From Candidatus Cloacimonas sp. SDB (lineage in GTDB: Bacteria; Cloacimonadota; Cloacimonadia; Cloacimonadales; TCS61), in the NCBI GenBank assembly GCA_001412425.1, contig LKUH01000073.1, positions 1 to 10,700 on the forward strand: 10,700 bases of DNA. The letters run 5' to 3'. Each line of letters starts with the position of its first letter. The first letter of the stretch is position 1. Under the pieces are notes generated by a model. That model saw only the letters and a list, made by a program, of their open reading frames with translations, ran no database searches and was not told the DNA's origin. Of this stretch, positions 1 through 5,484 are shown piece by piece. The translations under genes were made by a program, and so were the position numbers.

Positions 1-25
1 GTAAAAAACTTTACTTAACTTCTTT

Positions 26-31
26 TATAAT
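26..31 (+). promoter_or_regulatory. possible -10 element of the plus-strand operon
   Basis: A perfect TATAAT lies 31 nt upstream of the first start codon, in a short AT-rich leader that ends in a good ribosome binding site. No matching -35 hexamer is visible at 16-18 nt, where the sequence is mostly A, so this could be chance in AT-rich DNA. The window begins too close to show whether a gene further left reads into this operon. Confidence 0.3.
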
Positions 32-62
32 AAATTTTGCCTTTCGTTATAAGGAGTAAGAA

Positions 63-818
63 ATGACAGGTTCGATATCCCCGAAAGCAGTTATTGGTCA
101 AAGTACCATTTTTGGTAAGAATGTTATTATCGAAGATGATGTGAAAATTGGTGAAAACTGTATTATAGGCCATAACGTTGTTATCAAAAATGGAGTCCGC
201 ATCGGTAATGAAGTACAAATTGATGATGGTACCATAATAGGCAAAAGACCACTGATTTCTCCCAGAAGTATATTTTCGGAAAATAAGAATCTGGAACCTG
301 CTATTATTGGAACTCACTGCCAGATAGGCTCACATGTAATAATCTATTTACAGACAAAGATCGGTAGCAGAAATCTGATCGCTGATTTTGCTTCCATAAG
401 GGAAAATGTTGTAATCGGAGATATTAACATCATCGGACGCAATGTAGCGATCGAAAATTTTGTAAAAATCGGTGATCGATGTAAATTGGAAACAAACTGC
501 TATATCACAGCCTATTCCGAAATTGAAGACTATTGTTTTATTGCACCTGGAGTTACTACCAGTAACGATAATTACCTGGGAAGAGATCCGGAAAGGTTTA
601 ATCATTTTAAAGGAGTTGTGGTTAAACAGGGTGGAAGAATCGGGGTTAGCGCAACCGTGCTTCCCGGCATAACCATAAATTCTGATGGCGTAGTTGCCGG
701 AGGCAGCTTAGTGACCAGAGATGTCGGCAGCAAGGAAATCTGGATGGGAAGACCAGCCAAAAAAATTAAAGAAGTACCCGAAAAACAGTTATTGAAAAAC
801 AATCTCGATAAAAGTTAA
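63..818 (+). CDS. left-handed beta-helix (hexapeptide-repeat) acyltransferase
   Basis: This 251-residue protein consists almost wholly of imperfect hexapeptide repeats ([LIV]-G-x4), the pattern of trimeric left-handed beta-helix acyl/acetyltransferases. Repeats run through residues 5-60, are broken by a loop at about 62-80 (KRPLISPRSIFSENKNLEP), and resume over 81-165 and 185-228. The end, GRPAKKIKEV (229-238), is the usual C-terminal signature of sugar O- or N-acetyltransferases of the WbbJ/WlbB/NeuD kind. The segment APGVTTSNDNYLGR (161-174) resembles the substrate loop of nucleotide-sugar N-acetyltransferases such as WlbB. The substrate cannot be read from sequence; a cytoplasmic step in surface-glycan precursor synthesis is likely, given the neighbouring polyprenol-phosphate glycosyltransferase. 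AAGGAG at 51-56 sits 6 nt before the ATG. Its stop is followed by the next start after 13 nt. It has no uncleaved signal or membrane segment. LpxA or LpxD are less likely because their signature regions are absent. Confidence 0.85.
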   Translation: MTGSISPKAVIGQSTIFGKNVIIEDDVKIGENCIIGHNVVIKNGVRIGNEVQIDDGTIIGKRPLISPRSIFSENKNLEPAIIGTHCQIGSHVIIYLQTKIGSRNLIADFASIRENVVIGDINIIGRNVAIENFVKIGDRCKLETNCYITAYSEIEDYCFIAPGVTTSNDNYLGRDPERFNHFKGVVVKQGGRIGVSATVLPGITINSDGVVAGGSLVTRDVGSKEIWMGRPAKKIKEVPEKQLLKNNLDKS

Positions 819-822
819 GGAG
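817..822 (+). promoter_or_regulatory. ribosome binding site that sets the glycosyltransferase start
   Basis: AAGGAG overlaps the stop codon of the upstream acyltransferase (TAA at 816-818). It lies 9 nt from the ATG at 832 and 6 nt from a TTG at 829. ATG 832 is the better start because it is the stronger codon at an acceptable distance; TTG 829 would add only one residue. Confidence 0.7.
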
Positions 823-831
823 TCAAGTTTG

Positions 832-1545
832 ATGAGAGCATTGGTTATTATACCTACTTACAACGAAAAAGAGAATATCAGCAGTATAATTAAAGCTGTA
901 TTGGATCAGGATAAGAGTATTGATGTCTTGATTGTTGATGATGATTCGCCTGACGGTACTTCCGCTATTGTTACAGATTTAATGCAGAAAAATAAGCGAA
1001 TAAATCTGATCAAGAGATCTGGAAAATTGGGACTGGGATCAGCTTATGTAACAGGTTTCAGGTGGGCGATAGAACAGAAATATGATTACATTTTTGAAAT
1101 GGATGCCGATTTTTCCCATGATCCGGCTGTCCTTCCGGTAATGCTGGAAACAATTAAAGATTACGATCTGGTTATCGGTTCCAGATATATTAAAGGTATT
1201 AATGTGGTTAACTGGCCTTTGATGAGATTGATATTGAGTTATGGTGCTTCAAAATATGTCAGGTTCATTACCTGTATGCCGATTAATGATCCTACCGGTG
1301 GTTTTAAATGCTTTCGCAGAGTAGTTCTGGAAACCATCGATCTGGACAGAATTTTATCGGACGGGTATTCATTTCAGGTGGAAATGAATTACAGAACCTG
1401 GTTAAAGAAATTTCGAATCAAAGAGATACCAATTGTATTTACAGATCGAAGAAGCGGGAAATCCAAAATGTCCAAAAAAATTGTCAGAGAAGCTATATAT
1501 ATGGTTTGGAAGCTCAGATTTAAGCATCTGAAAGGAGAATTTTGA
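832..1545 (+). CDS. DPM1-like polyprenol-phosphate mannose synthase (GT2)
   Basis: This 237-residue enzyme is a GT-A fold family 2 glycosyltransferase of the dolichol/polyprenol-phosphate mannose synthase type. It would transfer a hexose, probably mannose, from a nucleotide sugar to polyprenyl phosphate at the inner face of the membrane. Visible motifs in order are VIIPTYNEKENI (5-16), the nucleotide-binding DDDSPDGT (36-43), the metal-binding DADFSHDP (91-98), GSRYIKG (116-122), DPTGGFKCFRR (153-163), GYSFQVEM (178-185) and the C-terminal RRSGKSKMS (206-214). All are characteristic of the DPM1 subgroup. Length matches the soluble, membrane-associated form: there is no C-terminal GtrA-like or two-helix membrane extension, so it should attach peripherally or with a partner. 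I start it at ATG 832 rather than TTG 829. Its TGA stop overlaps the next gene's TTG start. Donor specificity (GDP-mannose or UDP-glucose) is not certain from sequence. Confidence 0.88.
   Translation: MRALVIIPTYNEKENISSIIKAVLDQDKSIDVLIVDDDSPDGTSAIVTDLMQKNKRINLIKRSGKLGLGSAYVTGFRWAIEQKYDYIFEMDADFSHDPAVLPVMLETIKDYDLVIGSRYIKGINVVNWPLMRLILSYGASKYVRFITCMPINDPTGGFKCFRRVVLETIDLDRILSDGYSFQVEMNYRTWLKKFRIKEIPIVFTDRRSGKSKMSKKIVREAIYMVWKLRFKHLKGEF
1531..1545 (+). promoter_or_regulatory. ribosome binding site and TTGA stop/start overlap
   Basis: AAAGGAG (1531-1537) precedes the TTG start (1542-1544) of the methyltransferase. That start overlaps the TGA stop (1543-1545) of the glycosyltransferase. No in-frame ATG or GTG lies near enough to replace it while keeping the TRAM domain intact, so the rare start codon is likely real and probably gives coupled translation. 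Confidence 0.7.
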
Positions 1546-2873
1546 AGCAGGAGATCATCGAAAAGCTGGAGATAAAAAAACTTGTATATCAGGGTTTTGG
1601 GCTGGGATTCAGTAATTCCAACCCAATTTTTGTATATTATGCTGTACCTGGTGATCTAATTAATGCAAAAATTATCTACAATAAAAAGAAAGTATCTTTT
1701 GCAGTTATTGATGAATTGCTTCAGCCCGGTGAAAATAGAATTAAAGCCGATTGTGAAGTTTTTGGATCCTGCGGTGGCTGTGAATGGTTAAATATCAATT
1801 ATAGAGCCCAGCTTCTTTATAAACAAAGCATTGTTCGGGAAATATTTAAAAAATTTCCTGATAATATATTTTCTGATATTTCAGGCTCAACAGTTTTTAA
1901 ACATTACAGAAATAAAAGCTTTATGCCGGCAGGTATGGTTGAGGGAGAACCTGTTTTCGGCATCTATGCCAAAAATTCTCATTCAATTATTCCTCATCGA
2001 GCCTGTAAGCTTCATCCTGGTATTTTCGATATACTGGGCAGCGCAGTTATTACTCATATTAAAAATTCAAATGAAAAGGTTTATAATGAAGTGAACAGAC
2101 ATGGTAATTTGAAACATATTGGTTTCAGATATTCTTTTGAGACAGATGAAGTACTGGTGATTCTGGTTACCAGAACCAGCAAACTTGCTTTCACAAAACA
2201 GCTGGTAAATCTGCTTTTAAATACTTATCCGGAAATCACCGGGGTTATTCAGAATATTAATCCGGAACCGGTGAACACTATTCTGGGTACCAGATCAAAA
2301 TTACTTTATGGAAAAAACTGGCTGGAGGATTCGATCGATAATATCAAATTCCGCATAAATTATAATTCTTTTTTTCAGATCAATCCCTTTATTATGAAAA
2401 AGCTCTATGATTATGTGAAAGAAGAGATCTCTCCCCATACTGTTGTGATTGACGCTTACAGCGGGATTGGATCTATAGGCTTATATATAGCCGATAAAGC
2501 CGAACAGGTAATTGCAATTGAAGGTAACGAAGCAGCAGTTAAGGATGGATTAAAAAATAGAGATCTCAATTCGATTGTTAATATCAAATTTATCTACGGA
2601 AAAGTTGAAGATAAAATTAAGTCTGTCTGTTCTCAAAATAAAGTTGATTCAATTGTTTTTGATCCTCCTAGAAAAGGACTGGAAAAAGCAGTTATTGAAA
2701 TTGTTTCCAGACAGCGGATCAAAAAAATAATATATGTCAGTTGCAATCCAGCTACCCAGATCAGGGATATTGAACTGCTAATAGAAAACGGTTACAGCGT
2801 TAAGAGTATTAAACCTTTCGACATGTTTCCCAATACTTACCATATAGAAAACGTGGTTGTTCTGGAACTATGA
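1542..2873 (+). CDS. rlmD: 23S rRNA (uracil-5-)-methyltransferase, RlmD/RumA family
   Basis: This 443-residue protein is a SAM-dependent RNA m5U methyltransferase, most like RlmD (U1939 of 23S rRNA in E. coli). Residues 1-60 form an OB-fold TRAM-type RNA-binding domain. Four cysteines, C71-x5-C77-x2-C80 and C155, match the spacing of the RlmD 4Fe-4S cluster. The catalytic half has NSFFQINP (275-282), the SAM-binding DAYSGIGSIGLY (304-315), acidic E327, DPPRKGLEKAV (374-384), and YVSCNPATQIRD (398-409) with nucleophile C401. The general-base region is HIENVVVLEL, with E436. Length is normal. It starts with TTG at 1542, which shares TTGA with the upstream stop; AAAGGAG at 1531-1537 lies 4 nt before it. 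Bacterial relatives include RlmCD and TrmA-like enzymes, so the target base is less sure than the chemistry. Confidence 0.92.
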   Translation: MKQEIIEKLEIKKLVYQGFGLGFSNSNPIFVYYAVPGDLINAKIIYNKKKVSFAVIDELLQPGENRIKADCEVFGSCGGCEWLNINYRAQLLYKQSIVREIFKKFPDNIFSDISGSTVFKHYRNKSFMPAGMVEGEPVFGIYAKNSHSIIPHRACKLHPGIFDILGSAVITHIKNSNEKVYNEVNRHGNLKHIGFRYSFETDEVLVILVTRTSKLAFTKQLVNLLLNTYPEITGVIQNINPEPVNTILGTRSKLLYGKNWLEDSIDNIKFRINYNSFFQINPFIMKKLYDYVKEEISPHTVVIDAYSGIGSIGLYIADKAEQVIAIEGNEAAVKDGLKNRDLNSIVNIKFIYGKVEDKIKSVCSQNKVDSIVFDPPRKGLEKAVIEIVSRQRIKKIIYVSCNPATQIRDIELLIENGYSVKSIKPFDMFPNTYHIENVVVLEL

Positions 2874-3316
2874 AAATCAAGCAGATTATCTTAATTTTTT
2901 TAAGTGCTTTAATAATTGGATGTAGTGGTTTTTCTTCCTCTGAAGATATCAATAAAAGCCTGATAAAAGAAATGCTGGATGATATAAAAATATCTTTCAA
3001 TTTAATCGATCTCGGTAATATAATGTATCATTATCATGAAGATTTTTTCCATCAGGGCAATCTTTATGAAGATGAACTGATTCGCTGGGAGAGCAGACTG
3101 ATCAATTATGACGAAATGAATATTACAGATGTGGAAGTTGAACTTAACAGTGGGTTTGCCGTTGTCTACTTTACTTTAATCTTCAATAACGAAGAGGGAT
3201 CTGATCAATGGTCAGAACCTTCTGAAGAGAACGGAGACATTTCTTATCTGATTTTTTCAGATAATAGATGGCAGATTTATGGCAATCAACTGGCAGAAGA
3301 TCAATTACCGCAATAA
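2870..3316 (+). CDS. small lipoprotein, possible NTF2-like fold
   Basis: This 148-residue protein has a short hydrophobic signal (KIKQIILIFLSALIIGC) ending in the lipobox I-I-G-C, with C18 as the lipidated residue, so it should be membrane-anchored and face the periplasm or outer-membrane space. The mature part (about 30-145) alternates helix-like and strand-like stretches, with WESRL, a central run VEVELNSGFAVVYFTLIF and a closing strand DNRWQIYGNQ. This layout is reminiscent of NTF2/SnoaL-like domains, but I recognise no specific family and assign no function. Its ATG overlaps the methyltransferase stop (ATGA, 2870-2873) and there is no Shine-Dalgarno sequence, so translation is probably coupled to the upstream gene. 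Its 3' end overlaps the convergent Cache gene by 16 nt, and no terminator is visible between them. It is acidic and contains few cysteines. Confidence 0.8.
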   Translation: MKIKQIILIFLSALIIGCSGFSSSEDINKSLIKEMLDDIKISFNLIDLGNIMYHYHEDFFHQGNLYEDELIRWESRLINYDEMNITDVEVELNSGFAVVYFTLIFNNEEGSDQWSEPSEENGDISYLIFSDNRWQIYGNQLAEDQLPQ

Positions 3317-3837
3317 ATACCGCAACCCAGAAATAAATTTTGATCGTATCTTTTCAGAAAGGTAAGTTTAGTTTCAATTCCAAATGTGTCGTAGTTGTGC
3401 CATTTGTATTTGTTCCAGCCCTCTTCTTCCTGCCCCATTAAAATTATGAATTCCTGAATAAAGTATTTTCCCACTGAATCTTTCAACTCATACTGATTCG
3501 AGCCTATGAGACTTGTATCTCCGCCGTGCGCCAGAACATTTCCCGCCATATCAATAGCGAAAATATAGGTGTCTTTGTATCAAAATTTACTTGTGGGGTC
3601 AGAAAATTCTTTAAAAGCCTGGTTTTTTCCATATTTGTCAATGTAATCAACAGCTTCGTAAACCAGTTTTTTTGCGTCATCCTGATTAGCTTTAATGTTA
3701 TGCAGTTCAGATTTACTGCCGGTTAAATTCTGATTTTCAGTGTTTCCTATATCCAGATTCTTTTCATTCTGCGGTGTAATATCGGAAATTAGAAGAAAAG
3801 GTATAAAGCTTATAAGAATAATGATAAAAAATTTCAT
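3301..3837 (-). pseudogene. secreted single-Cache-domain protein interrupted by an in-frame TGA
   Basis: Read from ATG 3837, this is a 178-codon gene with a hydrophobic signal segment (KFFIIILISFIPFLLISD) and then one small Cache-type domain. Family-like features are AKKLVYEAVDYI and GKNQAFKEFSDPTSKF before the break, and YKDTYIFAIDMAGNVLAHGGD, EEGWNKYKWHN, LKRYDQNLFLGCGIY after it. Codon 86 (3580-3582) is TGA, and the frame does not change across it, so one base substitution explains the break. CGA (Arg) or TGG (Trp) are single-step ancestors. The start is supported by AAGGAGGT 5 nt upstream; ATG 3888 would add 17 residues ahead of the signal and lacks support. The downstream half has no ribosome binding site of its own. 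Intact relatives are periplasmic small-ligand sensors or lone secreted Cache proteins. Alternatives to a pseudogene are a sequencing error or UGA readthrough. The true stop is also TGA. Confidence 0.75.
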
Positions 3838-3841
3838 ACTC

Positions 3842-3849
3842 ACCTCCTT
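3842..3849 (-). promoter_or_regulatory. strong ribosome binding site of the Cache gene
   Basis: The minus strand reads AAGGAGGT, the strongest Shine-Dalgarno match in the window, just before ATG 3837. It fixes the start of the interrupted gene and shows that its translation signals are intact. Further upstream, TTGGAA and TATATT at a 19-nt spacing could be a weak promoter, but I do not call it. Confidence 0.7.
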
Positions 3850-3906
3850 AAAGCCGGAATATAAATTGTTAGAGATAAGATATTCCAAAGTGAAATTGGA
3901 AGCAAT

Positions 3907-3932
3907 AAAAAAACCGGACTCAGCCGGTTTTT
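3907..3932 (-). terminator. intrinsic terminator after the tRNA-Leu gene
   Basis: On the minus strand a perfect stem, AAAAACCGG pairing with CCGGTTTTT, encloses the 6-nt loop CTGAGT, and the 3' arm runs on to a tract of seven T residues. It begins 8 nt after the tRNA CCA end, so it would end the secG-tRNA transcript. Because the stem is flanked by A and T tracts on opposite sides, it could also terminate plus-strand transcription (five T residues that way). It separates the translation block from the Cache gene. Confidence 0.9.
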
Positions 3933-3939
3933 AAAAATC

Positions 3940-4028
3940 TGGTGCAGAAGGCGGGACTTGAACCCGCACACCCAGAAAAGGGCACAAGATCCTTAGTCTT
4001 GCGTGTCTGCCAATTCCACCACTTCTGC
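3940..4028 (-). tRNA. tRNA-Leu, anticodon AAG, CCA encoded
   Basis: This 89-nt class II tRNA folds fully. The acceptor stem is GCAGAAG with CTTCTGC, followed by discriminator A73 and an encoded CCA. The D arm is GTG/CAC with GAATTGGCAGA in the loop. The anticodon stem is CAAGA/TCTTG. The long variable arm, based on CCC/GGG, is typical of Leu. The T arm is GCGGG-TTCAAGT-CCCGC. The seven-base anticodon loop is CTAAGGA; with U33 as its second base, the anticodon is AAG at 3994-3992. G36-G37 fits a TrmD-modified CNN-reading leucine tRNA and argues against reading the loop as UAA. It starts 4 nt after the secG stop and should be processed from the secG transcript. A34 would need TadA deamination to inosine to read CUC or CUA as well as CUU. 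Confidence 0.95.
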
Positions 4029-4032
4029 TAAT

Positions 4033-4395
4033 TTATTCCTGATCGGTATTTTCCGTATCGTTATCTTCTGTTAATGGTAAAGCCGGAAGTTCTTCCTGTT
4101 GGTCAATCCCTTGCTCTGTCTGTTCACGTAGCCTGTCAACAGCTCCGGTTGGTTTGACAGTTTTTCTGGTGTCCAGCTGGAAGACTAATAAAATACAGGA
4201 GAGCATAAAAGCAACTCCCAGGATTTTTGTTGCGTTTTTCAGGAATTTGGAAGCACCCTGTCCACCTAAAACGTTGGAAGCAGTACCACCAACTAATCCA
4301 TCTAAAGCACCACCTTTGCCAGACTGTGCCAAAATTACCAGGATGAGTGAAACTGAGATTATAACATGAATTATCAATAACAATGAATATAACAT
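4033..4395 (-). CDS. secG: preprotein translocase subunit SecG
   Basis: This 120-residue protein is the small accessory subunit of the SecYEG channel in the inner membrane, where it aids SecA-driven export. It has the two expected transmembrane helices, at about residues 3-23 and 56-74. The conserved linker between them contains LVILAQSGKGGALDG (19-33) and GGQGASKFLKNAT (44-56), the family's most recognisable motifs. After the second helix comes a hydrophilic, strongly acidic tail (about 85-120, ending TEDNDTENTDQE), which lengthens it compared with the shortest SecG proteins but is not unusual. TAAGGAG lies 5 nt before the ATG. The tRNA-Leu follows after 4 nt. A secG-tRNA-Leu pair also occurs in E. 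coli (secG-leuU), which supports the identification. A candidate promoter lies in the 78-nt gap upstream. Confidence 0.95.
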   Translation of the reverse strand: MLYSLLLIIHVIISVSLILVILAQSGKGGALDGLVGGTASNVLGGQGASKFLKNATKILGVAFMLSCILLVFQLDTRKTVKPTGAVDRLREQTEQGIDQQEELPALPLTEDNDTENTDQE

Positions 4396-4420
4396 TCTAA
4401 CTCCTTACAATAATGCAGAA

Positions 4421-4450
4421 CACATTTATTTTACCTCTAACTGGTGTCAA
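4421..4450 (-). promoter_or_regulatory. candidate promoter for secG and tRNA-Leu
   Basis: In the 78-nt gap between trpS and secG the minus strand has a perfect TTGACA (4450-4445), then 16 nt, then TAAATGTG (4428-4421). The second element is a poor match to TATAAT but close to the TAnnTTTG -7 element described for Bacteroidetes-type sigma factors. It would place transcription start about 20 nt before the secG ATG, leaving room for its ribosome binding site. No terminator is visible after trpS, so read-through from upstream is also possible. Confidence 0.4.
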
Positions 4451-4473
4451 TTATTTTTAGTGAAAATTAAATC

Positions 4474-5472
4474 TCAACCCAAACCGATCTCTTTTCGCAG
4501 GAAATTCATTTTTTGCGAGGCGATTTCCTGTGCTTTCAGGGACCCTTCATCAAGAATTTTATCAATATAGGATTTATCTGAAATAATTTCATTATATCTT
4601 ATTCGAAGTGGCGATAAAGTTCTGTCCATGACTTCAAATAATTCTTTTTTAGCACTTCCCCAACCCATACCGCCAGCCAGGTATTTATTCCTGAGGGTTG
4701 CAATTTCGGTTTTGGTCGCGAATAATTTAAACAGGGAAAAGATATTGCAGGTATCAGGATCTTTGGGCTCCTCAACAGTTTGAGAATTAGTAATTATTTT
4801 CATGATCAATTTTCGCAGCTTATTTGATTCCATGAACATAGGTATATAATTATTATAACTTTTGCTCATTTTCCTGCCATCTAAACCGGGAATAGTAGCC
4901 ACCGAATCGCGGATAAGAGCTTGAGGTATTTTGATAAGTTCTTTTTTATAATTATAATTTATGTTCTGAGCAATATCAACTGTCATTTCCAAATGCTGAG
5001 CCTGATCTTTTCCAACCGGAACAACATCACTGTCAAATTGCAGAATATCCGCTGCCATCAGGATGGGGTAGGTGAACAAACCCATATTCACTCCATCATC
5101 AGCATCACGATTGTTTTCCAGGTTGTCTGCAGTAATAGCTTTGTAGGCATGTGCTCTGTTCATAAGCCCTTTAGGAGTGAACGCCATCAACAAAGTTGAT
5201 AACTCAAAAGTAGCTTGCACGGAAGATTGTCTATAGATCAAAGCTTTAGCAGGGTCTAAACCGCAAGCTAACCAGGTGGCTGCAACTTCATAAGTAGAAT
5301 TTTTTATTTCTACCGGATCTTTTATGGAGTTCAAAGCATGATAATCGGCGATGAAATATCTGGCATCATAGTCTTCTGTCAATTCCAAAGCTGGTTTAAT
5401 AGCACCAAAATAGTTGCCGATGTGTGGCGTTCCTGTCGGCTTGATACCAGTACAAGATATTTTTTTACCCAT
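4474..5472 (-). CDS. trpS: tryptophanyl-tRNA synthetase
   Basis: This 332-residue class I synthetase charges tRNA-Trp and is close to the usual bacterial length. Visible signatures are CTGIKPTGTPHIGNYFGAI (7-25), with HIGN as the HIGH-type motif, then MGLFTYPILMAADIL (130-144), VPVGKDQAQHLEMTVDIA (151-168) and GRKMSKSYNN (199-208) with KMSKS. An extended segment, AHAYKAITADNLENNRDADD (about 107-126), replaces the shorter loop seen in Bacillus-type enzymes; a similar insertion occurs in a proteobacterial subgroup. The residue after VPVG is K where many family members have E (VPVGEDQ). The ATG follows GGGAGG at 5 nt and comes 12 nt after the rimO stop, so it is probably co-transcribed with rimO. 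Nothing looks broken, and no trp-operon gene or T-box-like leader is present nearby. Confidence 0.96.
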   Translation of the reverse strand: MGKKISCTGIKPTGTPHIGNYFGAIKPALELTEDYDARYFIADYHALNSIKDPVEIKNSTYEVAATWLACGLDPAKALIYRQSSVQATFELSTLLMAFTPKGLMNRAHAYKAITADNLENNRDADDGVNMGLFTYPILMAADILQFDSDVVPVGKDQAQHLEMTVDIAQNINYNYKKELIKIPQALIRDSVATIPGLDGRKMSKSYNNYIPMFMESNKLRKLIMKIITNSQTVEEPKDPDTCNIFSLFKLFATKTEIATLRNKYLAGGMGWGSAKKELFEVMDRTLSPLRIRYNEIISDKSYIDKILDEGSLKAQEIASQKMNFLRKEIGLG

Positions 5473-5484
5473 TCAACCTCCCAT

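Noticed and set aside
1..62. An upstream gene or small RNA in the first 62 nt.
   Set aside because: The stretch is AT-rich leader with stops in the forward frames and no stable hairpin; nothing beyond a possible -10 element and a ribosome binding site can be supported.
829..831. TTG as the start codon of the glycosyltransferase.
   Set aside because: The adjacent ATG at 832 is a stronger codon at a good distance from AAGGAG; the choice changes one residue only.
3545..3558. A small hairpin (GCTAT-TGAT-ATGGC on the minus strand) 21 nt after the in-frame TGA, as a possible selenocysteine insertion element.
   Set aside because: It is only 5 bp with a G-U pair and is not in the usual bacterial SECIS layout. 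The TGA is not at a known redox site of Cache domains, and no sel gene is in the window. Such hairpins are common by chance.
3580..3582. Genome-wide reassignment of UGA to an amino acid.
   Set aside because: The glycosyltransferase, methyltransferase, DUF1015 and Cache genes themselves end in TGA at family-typical lengths, and Trp is encoded by TGG, so UGA acts as a stop here.
3526..3726. A plus-strand open frame opposite the Cache gene as a separate small gene.
   Set aside because: Its translation has no recognisable feature, and the opposite strand reads as a clear Cache protein through the same stretch.
3835..3888. ATG 3888 as the start of the Cache gene.
   Set aside because: It puts 17 polar residues before the signal segment and has no ribosome binding site, while ATG 3837 has AAGGAGGT at the right distance.
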